From Pseudovirgaria hyperparasitica (Eukaryota > Ascomycota > Dothideomycetes > Acrospermales > Acrospermaceae), in the NCBI RefSeq assembly GCF_010093815.1, contig NW_022985561.1, positions 190,045-254,044 of the forward strand: 64,000 nucleotides of DNA, read 5' to 3'. The notes beneath the pieces are model-generated. The model was not told where the DNA came from, did no database searches, and saw only the letters and a list, made by a program, of their open reading frames with translations. A program made the position numbers and the translations under genes. Positions 55,991-64,000 of the stretch are shown here, in pieces. How positions within the stretch are numbered: position 1 is the stretch's first letter; every line of letters begins with the position of its first letter.

Positions 55991-58206
55991 TCAATCCTCC
56001 TCTTGGTCAACTCTCTTATATCCTTTGCTACTCTCTCCATCGCCACCTTTGCCACGGCTTACGAGATTAGAGATCCATCCGCCCAAACCCTCACCGTTAT
56101 CGTTGCCCTTGCTGGATTTGCTTGTGCCGACATTTGGAGGGTTGATGTCGAGACCTGGAATCGCATGATCTGCCCCAAGGCCGCCTGGTAACGAAGGCAC
56201 GGGAGATCGATTGCCACTAAATAGAGACTCTGCCTCCGCCAGAGTTGCTGGAGTAGGCATGGCGGTTGTGGCATCGCCAAACAAGGAATTCATATCCTCG
56301 AGACGAACATTTGCCGTTTCGGGATAAATGAACCATACTAGAGGAACATTAGTAACCTGAGCAGGAGTAAACAAAATTTTGACTGACCAACGACGAAGCT
56401 GACTGCGCAGAAGAACGCGTGTAAGAGATAAAGTCGCCATTGGATCCACTCTTGCAGAATGGGTGTCATTTCACCGACCAGCCAGTTAAACGCCCAGTTT
56501 GTAGCCGTACTCAAGCTGGCACCCTTCGCTCTGATGCTCAATGGAAGGATCTCTGGTGGGTATAGCCATGGAATGGGTCCCCATGAAAACCCAAATGCGG
56601 CGTTGTATATCATAACAAAGATCACGACCATAGTCGGGGTGAAGCTAGCTTCCAAATAGATGAAGTACGATACTGCAGATAGCGAGATGATCATCATGAT
56701 AGCACCGCTAAGGAGAATAGGGCGCCTTCCAAGGGTGTCGACGACATACCATGGTGGAATGGTGGACGCGAAATAAGTAAGGGAGTTTATACCAGTCATG
56801 AGAATAGCTCTGCGGCCGACCCATCCTGCTTGTTCGAAAACAAGCGGAGCATAGTAGCTGATGACGTTTATGCCGTTTAGTTGGGCAAGCGCTTGAGCAG
56901 ACATGGCGATGAAAACACGCTTCCGATAGCGCTTAAACATATCAGAATAAGATCGTTCTCCTTCCTGCCGTTGCAGAAGAACATTCATTTTGATCTCTCG
57001 ATACTCGTCACGAGCTTTTGGATTGTGGATATCACCTTTGCCATAGAGGTTAGCAATGACGACAATGCCCTCCTCGTCAAAGTCATTGTCAAGTAGCCAT
57101 CTGTGAGGGTAAGCTTCTTATGTTTACGCAAGTACTTGGGTCCACATACCTGGGAGACTCGCAAATGACCAAACTGCCCAGGGCCAGCAATCCACCCATG
57201 ATACACTGCATAAGCAGAGGTACTCTCCACGACCAATGGCTTGGTATGAAAGTGCAGATATAGTCTACCCACACACTCGCAGCGTAACCGGTAATGTTGC
57301 CGGTGAACTCGATACATGCAAGCTTGCCGCGGTTGTGTGGCGGAGATATCTCCGACTGGTAGACTGGAACGATTGTGGACAACGCGCCCACTCCCAGACC
57401 TGCTGTGATCCTGCCAAGGAGCATCATAGGCATGCCGTTTGCAAAGCTTTGCAGAGCTCCTCCGATTACAAATATTATAGCGCCGTATAGAATTGTACGT
57501 CTTCTTCCAATAACATCTCCAATTCTTCCAATGCATAGCGAAGCTATGAATGCACCAACCTCGAGGATAGCCACCATGGTACCAATTTCGGCTTTGGAGG
57601 GCTGGTCAAAGTAGTCTTTAAAATAGTGGCCACTGCATTGAGAACGTCAGCTTGAGAATGGCTTGCCCTTATCGGTGGTCACCTACGTGATGATGCCTGA
57701 CATGACACCTTGATCGTACCCAAAGAGGAACACGCCCAAGGACACAAAGACGCTTGTAAAGTATCTGCAGTGATGAGTTAGCCACCTGCTCCTGTCTTGA
57801 TATCAGGCTGTCCATACACCAGTTTTTTCCCATGTAGCCCGTGAATTCGGGACGGTCCATCGTTAGGCGCCATTATGGCAGCAAGGATCTTCTCTCCCTT
57901 GCTGATTGTACGAGGACCTGGATCTGGTATCTCAATGTCCTCCTTTCTCCTGGTGGCACCACTCCGACTGTCCTTTTCTCGATAAGAGGGTGACCGATAT
58001 CGAACCTGCTTCCGGTGACGATAAGATCTGACAGAGCCTCCAAATTCCCCTTCAAGCTGTATGCGTAGGGGGTCTTCCTGGTCGGCGAGTTGATCTACCA
58101 AGTCCCCAGTTTCCCAATCGTCGGACGAGTCCGACTCTATCAGGGCGACCGAGTCGGTCTCAACGTCGTCTACGGCGTGCCTTGAGGGTGTTGATAGCGT
58201 GTGCAA
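55991..58206 (-). CDS. MFS sugar transporter with long acidic N-terminal extension
   Basis: Exons: 56337-55991, 56388-57100, 57150-57632, 57687-57764 and a first exon ending at 57818. Twelve-helix sugar porter: FLFGYDQGVMSGIITGHYF, GRIGDVIGRRR, VPVYQSEISPPHNRGKL, CESPRWLLD, AQALAQLNGINVISYYAPLV, DTLGRRP, WLYPPEILPLSIRAKG, FIYPETANVRLEDM. The donor at 57817 (GTATGG) with acceptor 57765 is the only pair restoring the start of helix 1. The first in-frame ATG is at 57873, giving 558 residues, but the frame stays open with good coding character to about 58,350 (acidic DSDSSDDWE-like then Arg-rich) without an ATG. Either an upstream first exon exists or this part is untranslated. The C-terminal tail is Gly/Ser-rich. 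The sugar transported is unknown. Confidence 0.85.
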
Positions 58207-60058
58207 TGGGATGTTGGCAGGCCGGCGGTATGAAGATGAGTGAGGAATTTTGGCAGGTGTCTTGAGCGAGCTGCTGGTATACAGCTGCCGCCCCGCTATT
58301 TGATTGTTCTTGTGAGGTTGGGTTGAACGAGATTCGCCGACGCGGAGCCTGCTTTACTAGCGGACGGAGGTGGTTAGAATCAAACCTGGTGCATGGTGCA
58401 GCATGCGGGAAGAGCTTAGGTAAGGATCAAAGTGGAGCCGCGCGCGAGGTTCTGATGTCTCTGATCGCAGTCACAAGAGCAAAAGCCAGAATCAAGGAGT
58501 GTAGCAATCACCAGCAGTCATGGATTAAGAAGAAGAAGAAGAAACAAAGAATTGCTGTGGGTGTGGCTGCTGCTGGTTGGTCTAAAGGGGCCGCTCGTCG
58601 ATCCTAAACAGTTCCAAAGCCGAATCCTCGCAGCCTCCAGCGTGGTCATCTTTGATACAGAATGGTGAATATTTACGATTACGCACCTTTGGACCTTGGA
58701 TGCTCATGGTTTGTGTATACGAGCTCGAGCAAGTTTTCGACAAGACTTGCCATGAAAACTCACTACCCAGATTCAACGGGTAGGCCTGTGGGCGATCTGG
58801 TCACTGGTGGAGCTCCCCGCACTATCGTGTCAGCAGACAGTGAGCATGAGGCATAAGGGTCATTCTAACACTGATCGCGTGATACTAGTAGACAGCTGTA
58901 TATAGAGACCGATACAGGTGTAGTAGCAAGCTTCGTATTTGTGTTGTTTCTTGTAGTGGAGCAACGGGAACCAGGGCGGCGTTCCTGGAGAAGACCGTTC
59001 CCGCGAAGACGCAGCGGGCGCTCTGCCACATCGACATAATGCCCACTGGCCCACTGAGTAGAACGTTTTCGAGTTGAACATGCCTAGACTGCTTCACCAA
59101 AGCATTTCTACTCGGTATTACTGTTTCTTTATATGACCACAAATTATATCATGGTAAAAGTCGCATCGGGAGCAAACGGACAGCGATGTTATTGACATGT
59201 TTTTCTTCGGTCACCGGAGCAGTCTGTGCGGACGGCAAACGAACTGTAATAGTGCTAGCATACAGTCAAACAATCGGACCAGCACCAGCACAAACCGCAA
59301 ACCATAAAGCACAAAGCACAAAGCACAAGTGAAGCGGAGATCGTGTGAGATCGAGCGTCAAAACATGGAATTCACGTGACAAAGTGTGAAACGCTTTACC
59401 TACAACACTTCATCGAGGTTTGTGTTTGTTGATTGGCTGACGAGAGTTCCAGCCACCCCCGAGTGCAATTTCCCTGGCGCGCTGCAAGAAAGCCGTCATG
59501 TAACCATTGATGGATACTACTACATAGTAAGGTAATGCATAGTTCCAGGTTTACAGCCTCCAGTCTCCAGTTGACTCTCTCTGTGCGCCTTCCGCCCTCT
59601 TGATTGACCAAAAAAAAAGAATAATCTGCCAACACACATAGAAGCTCACTTACTGCAGTATCAGCATCATCGGTCTGCAGGCCAGCGTCACTCGTGTGTC
59701 GATCAAGGTCCGTCCCTCTCTGCAGTTTGCGGCGTCTAGCCCAAGTTGGTGAGGCAGTCTTCCTAGTTTGGGCTCAAGTGGTGCCCACCGCACTACAATC
59801 ACCGGATTTCCGCGCCAGACTGCTGCAGCGCGCGCCCTCGCCCTGCCAACCTTTCGCTTGCACAACTCGTTCGTTACACTTCACCTGCGCAATCCTCACA
59901 ACCTCACTGTCATCCTCTTCCCTTGACTTCCTCCTCTCCGCCCAATTGTCAATCTCTCCGCCATATCTCTTACCTAGATAGCCAGCGTTGTGTCTCTGCT
60001 CTGTGTCTCCTGCCTGGTCGGCGCTTGAAGGAGAAGCTTAGGCTCGAACGGCTTCGCC
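58207..60058. other. Intergenic; may hold first exon of the sugar transporter
   Basis: No complete gene. On the minus strand an ATG at 58404-58402 followed by GTTTGA near 58385 could be a short first exon for the transporter, spliced to an AG near 58277. A TCACGTGA site lies at 59372-59379. A short purine run (AAG units, about 58,530-58,545) and tandem CACAAAG units near 59,305-59,330 are present. The right end, CT-rich, is the Chs7-like promoter and leader. Confidence 0.5.
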
Positions 60059-61305
60059 ATGTCAACAGCTTACGGCAATTTCCACAACTTCTGTCGTGAT
60101 TCTGGCAGCAATTATGCCACTATACCAGGTATTTTCAATTGCAATACTACATCATCAAGTACATCGCTAATCTACACGCAGTGTGTAACGTATGTCTATT
60201 CCAATACCGCGTTCAATCGCTCGTAATCCACGGTGCGCCACTTGCTAACTGTCGCATACACAGCTCTTTCTCGAATCTCGAGCTCGAGAAAACACTGGTT
60301 TTGGCGGATGCGAGCTACAAGGGATATCTTTGAGTGGAGACCGGCGTTTGGCAAATCTGGGTGCGTCTTGCGCTTTGGAACGACATCGGTGCTTGCGGTG
60401 CTAATGGGAGAAGGCTCGATATTGATCTGCGCTATCGCCATCCTCACAAGTCTATTTTTATTGTGGCGATCTGAGAGAAAGAAAGCTGCTGTGGGCCGAC
60501 GGTGCGCACATGTGAACCACGAATTTGCGAGCGTACTTGACTGACATGACCTCAGGGAGATGCAACTCTTTCTCATTGGCTTCATCATAGTTGAAATATG
60601 CGAGATCTTCACTGTTGGAGGATTCCCACTCCAAAGTCGCGTCATCCGAGTGAGCCTAAATGTCCGATGACTGCAATCAGAAGCTAATATATCTGCAGGG
60701 TTTTTCTGCCGTCCACATTGCAGCAGTAGTCGCGACTGTTTGGATGCTGATGCTTAACGGTCTGGTCGGCTTTCAACTTCTCGATGATGGTACGCCAATA
60801 TCTCTCGGGCTGATGCTATTCTCGGCTGCAATCTTGTTCGTTGGAACAGGCTACATCGCTCTTGATACCGGCTTCAGCTGGACCGGCTACTGGGACAGCA
60901 CTCTCTCTGATCCCAACAGAGCTTATGCGCTGTATACTCTCTATCAACTCGTACCTCTGTTGTTCCTGGTCATCTTCTTTCTCCTTGAGACATTCTTAGT
61001 ACTAAGAATTCTTGGCGAGAAGAAGCCAATGCGTAAGACAATTCTCGACATAGACCGCACCTCTCTCAGAACTAACAGACACTTTAGTCTACCTAGTCGC
61101 TGCTGCGCTCCTTTTCGCGATTGGCCAAGTATTCCAATACGTCATCAGTGTTCACATCTGCGACGGTACCAACGGCAAGATCAATGGAGGGCTCTTCGAG
61201 ACACTCTTCACTCTTCTCTCAGTCGTAACGATCTGGGCATTTTGGTCAAGTATCACCGAGGATGACTGGCCGTTGCCCGCCTCGACTGGAGGTACATACA
61301 CATAG
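60059..61305 (+). CDS. Chitin synthase export chaperone Chs7-like membrane protein
   Basis: Seven exons: 60059-60128, 60182-60189, 60264-60360, 60414-60501, 60556-60649, 60699-61032, 61088-61305; 302 residues. The assembled N-terminus runs MSTAYGNFHNFCRDS, PVCNLF, GFGGCELQGISLSGDRRLAN, then membrane segments with LLWRSERKKAAVGRREMQLF, EICEIFTVGGFPL, NGLVGFQLLDDGTPISLG, GYIALDTGFSWTGYWDS, LRILGEKKPMLYLVAAALL and WSSITEDDWPLPAS, all typical of the Chs7 family. Exon 2 is only 8 nt but is needed to give PVCN and to change frame correctly. Chs7 helps chitin synthase III leave the endoplasmic reticulum. The fourth exon has two acceptors three bases apart (60410 and 60413); I chose the second because it gives NLGSIL as in the family. 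Confidence 0.88.
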
Positions 61306-61893
61306 TTTTTTAAGGACGAGGTAATGTGGTAATATTGCGAAGGAGGAAGAAGCGTAATGGATGTTTGATGATTCACATGGCGCATTATATCAATGGGAGC
61401 GTGCTTTTATGAGATTCCAAGGCAACGAATCCAACTGTTGCGTGCAGTTCTCATAGTCTGACGCAATCATGTACATGAGTAGATGTAGTTTGATCTGAAA
61501 AGCAACGATATCTAATCTTCAATACCTTCGAATCGCTGGAGCGTTTTCTTTGGATTTTCATGCAAGCTCACAGCAACTTGCATTATGAGTCTTGTCAATA
61601 TTTGTGGATCGATTCGTGCAATAGATCTGTCAGATGGTTGCATGCTTGGAATTGCCGATTGTCCATTGGCAGATCGGTCAAGATCACGTGCTAACGTTCT
61701 TCCGCGCGAAGTGTCAAAGAACCGTGTCGCGCGACGTCACGTCAGAACACTCTAACAGTCCTTACCTCAGCACGGCCATCGTTCTCGCCCTGAAATCTCG
61801 ACGAAAGTCAGCGCCAACAGCTTCACTTAGCTCTGCAAGGTCCCCAACGGATATCAGATTGGCCTCCAACTATCAGCATACCACCCACCGAGC
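61306..61893. other. Chs7-like 3' region and SSL1 promoter
   Basis: No gene seen. A TCACGTG site lies at 61684-61690, about 205 bases before the SSL1 start. Confidence 0.5.
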
Positions 61894-63585
61894 ATGGTCG
61901 ATTCAGATGATGATTACATAGAACGTGGTTCTGTCTCGTCAGATGAAGATGCGGAAGTAACAATATCCTCGTCAATAGGAAATCCTGGCGCTCATGGAAA
62001 TGCCAGCGCAAGTAATTATGGCACCCGAGCAAGAACAAAACCTGCCGACATGGTGGCAAATGCGAACAAGAAGAGCAAGGAGAAGGTGAAGCCCAGAGGG
62101 CGGGAAATGGCCTGGGAAAGAGAAATCCGGACAGACTTCCGAGTAAGGGAGGGGCAAGACGGTTTGATTAAGGGACATGTGGAAGGTCTTGTGGAAGCTA
62201 GGAAGAGAAAGAGGTGAGTCTCGAAAGTGCTCTGCGAGCGCACCATGGCAGAAGATTCATACTGCAGCATGGAGGAAGATACTTTTACGGCAAGAGTATT
62301 TAGATGGCATACGGAAAAATTTGCGACTAAGTGTGCTCTTAGGCTACGACAAGACACCGAACCATTCCAACGAGGCATCATTCGCCATGTTGCTCTTGTC
62401 CTCGACCTCAGCGAAGCCATGCTTGAGAAAGATATGCGCCCAAACCGCTACCTCGTCACCCTCAAGTACACACAGGAGTACATTCGCGAGTTCTTCGAGC
62501 AGAACCCGATCAGCCAGATGCTCATTCTCGCCATGTACGACGGTATATGCATCAAGATCAGCGACCTCAGTGGCAACCCGTCCACACACATATCCGCCCT
62601 CATCGCACTACGAAACCCACGTAACCCCCGCGAAGTAGCCAAAGAACCAAAAGGCAGCCCGTCTCTCCAAAACGCCCTTGAACATGCCCGCGCCTCTCTC
62701 CACCACACTCCATCCCACGGCACGCGCGAAGTCATCATCATACTAGGTGCTCTGCTGTCCCTCGACCCCGGCGATATCTTCAAGACTATCTCCGCCTGCG
62801 TCGCAGACCACCTGCGCGTGGCAATCATTGGCATGGCGGGCCGACTCCGTATTTGCCAAGAAATATGCGCGAAGACAAACGCAAACGATCCCTCGTCGTA
62901 CACAGTCGCGCTCGATCAAACACACTTCCGCGAGCTACTACTCGCAACCACAACGCCGCCAGTGATTCGCAAGCCCACTGCTGCGGCGCAAGCGGCGAAT
63001 CCAGCGTCTTTGTTGCTGATGGGCTTCCCGAGCAGGGTCATCGAGGATAGCCCCACGCTGTGTGCATGCCACGGACAGCTGACACGGGGCGGGTATACGT
63101 GTTCGCGGTGTATGGCGAAGGTGTGTTCGTTGCCGAGCACCTGCCCGAGCTGTCATCTTACCCTTATTCTGTCGACGCATCTGGCGAGAAGCTACCATCA
63201 TCTGTTCCCGCTGCGGAATTGGGTCGAAGTCAGCTGGCAGCGGGCGCTGAAGAAAGGCAGTGTGCAGTGTACAGGGTGCTTGACTGCATTTCCGCCGGTG
63301 CCGGCGGATATGAGGGATTCCAAGGGAAAAGGAAAGGTAACTAATGGGAATCATGAGTCGAACGGAGTCAACGGCGCTGTGCGGCAAGAGAAGGTCGAGG
63401 GAGCAAGCGAAAGCTCACGTTACGAATGCGAGACGTGCGGAGAGCATTTTTGCATAGATTGCGATCTGTTCTGTCACGAGGTTGTGCATAACTGTCCAGG
63501 TTGCCAGAGCAGCGTGCCCGAGGGGGATGTAGTTCAGGGGCAGAACGGTGCTGCAGGGGACGGAAACAGGATGGATGTGGATTGA
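61894..63585 (+). CDS. SSL1: TFIIH core subunit Ssl1 (p44)
   Basis: Two exons: 61894-62213 and 62343-63585; 520 residues. After an acidic start comes a von Willebrand A-like domain (about residues 115-290): QRGIIRHVALVLDLSEAMLE, NPISQMLILAMYDG, EVIIILGALLSLDPGD, VAIIGMAGRLRICQEICAKT. The C-terminal part has a C4 zinc ribbon (CACHGQLTRGGYTCSRC with CSLPSTCPSC) and a C4-type RING-like finger (CETCGEHFCIDCDLFCHEVV with CPGC). A low-complexity insert (about residues 445-470) separates them. Ssl1 stimulates the XPD/Rad3 helicase in transcription initiation and nucleotide excision repair. The 129-bp intron lies before LRQDTEPFQRG; ATG codons inside the intron are not used. Confidence 0.94.
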
Positions 63586-64000
63586 GAAAATATCTCATTC
63601 GAAAGTTTTTGGTTTTTGGGTGTAGTTCTGCCAGTCTTGGGATTAGCGATGGCGTTGCGGTGCTCTTTTCTTCGGGACTCTTTTGGAAAGAAATACGCAA
63701 GGAGGGATGGATACACGAACTAAAGCGGCTGTACGAAGTGACGTGAAGAGAAGCGAAGCGAAGTAGAAGCAGACAGACACGACGATAGACAATTCAGGAT
63801 ACACGAAACCATAACCTACATGTACAACCACGCATCAAGTGTTCAACGTATATGTATTGTGAATAAACGGCCAGCAAAGTTATGCCCCCCTCCCAAAAGA
63901 AAAACTTGTGTGTGTCCAGAACCCAAAGACGGAAAACTTTTTTTTTACCCCTCCTTCCGCACGATGTCCCACGACTTGCCAGATATTGAATTCCCTTTTT
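63586..64000. other. SSL1 3' region to window end, no gene seen
   Basis: AT-rich and C/T homopolymer runs near 63,888-63,955. Nothing else is supported. Confidence 0.5.

Noticed and set aside
62227-62342. Alternative SSL1 start at an ATG downstream of exon 1
   Set aside because: This ATG lies in the intron; the exon 1 protein (acidic start, MAWEREIRTDF) continues into the conserved domain by a GTGAGT donor.
1-64000. CRISPR arrays, viral fossils or transposon coding regions
   Set aside because: No regular spaced repeats, integrase, reverse transcriptase, transposase or capsid-like frames are visible on either strand.

Overview
The window is nuclear DNA of a filamentous ascomycete (Pezizomycotina). 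The evidence is short introns (mostly 48-140 bp) with GT..AG ends and CTAAC/CTGAC-like branch sites, dispersed single genes on both strands, and typical fungal families: fungal TRP-like channel, Zn2Cys6 regulator, RTA1, Mid1, Spa2, Chs7, Pmt2 and HosA/Hos2-type deacetylase. A dothideomycete is my best guess, but the class cannot be fixed from the sequence alone. I see no prophage, transposase, reverse transcriptase, CRISPR array, rRNA or convincing tRNA gene.

Layout. 0.7-7.3 kb: a TRP-like membrane protein and a FYVE+RING ubiquitin ligase, both plus strand. 8.5-14.6 kb: a secreted berberine-bridge-type FAD oxidase, a 3.1 kb gene-poor stretch, and an RTA1-like 7-TM protein. 16.2-26.3 kb: mitochondrial exoribonuclease Dss1/CYT-4, the small molybdopterin synthase subunit, a hexose transporter and a PrtT/War1-like Zn2Cys6 activator. 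28-32 kb: BuGZ-like zinc-finger protein, Spt4 and Mid1. 32.6-37.5 kb: a large coiled-coil protein of unknown function and a TDT-family (malate/sulfite) transporter. 39-42.6 kb: a divergent pair, HOS2 deacetylase and an ING/Yng2 PHD protein. 44.4-52 kb: Spa2, ribosomal protein eS19, an unrecognised acidic protein and Pelota/Dom34. 52.9-58.2 kb: Pmt2-type O-mannosyltransferase and a second sugar transporter. 60-63.6 kb: Chs7-like chitin synthase chaperone and TFIIH subunit Ssl1.

The genes do not form a metabolic cluster. Themes recur by chance or loosely: chromatin/transcription (HOS2, ING, Spt4, Ssl1), cell wall and polarity (Chs7, Pmt2, Spa2, Mid1, TRP-like) and RNA/translation quality control (Dss1, Dom34, eS19). 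I rebuilt exon-intron models by hand from splice signals and conserved residues; several needed a frame change that only a particular splice pair satisfies (ING PHD finger, Chs7 N-terminus, both sugar transporters). The most interesting observations are an 8-nt microexon plus tandem acceptor in the Chs7 gene, the shared HOS2/ING promoter, a 14-bp perfect palindrome upstream of eS19, an ATG-less N-terminal extension on a sugar transporter, a repeated TQD peptide in an unrecognised protein, and a possible small unannotated gene at 27.2-27.5 kb.
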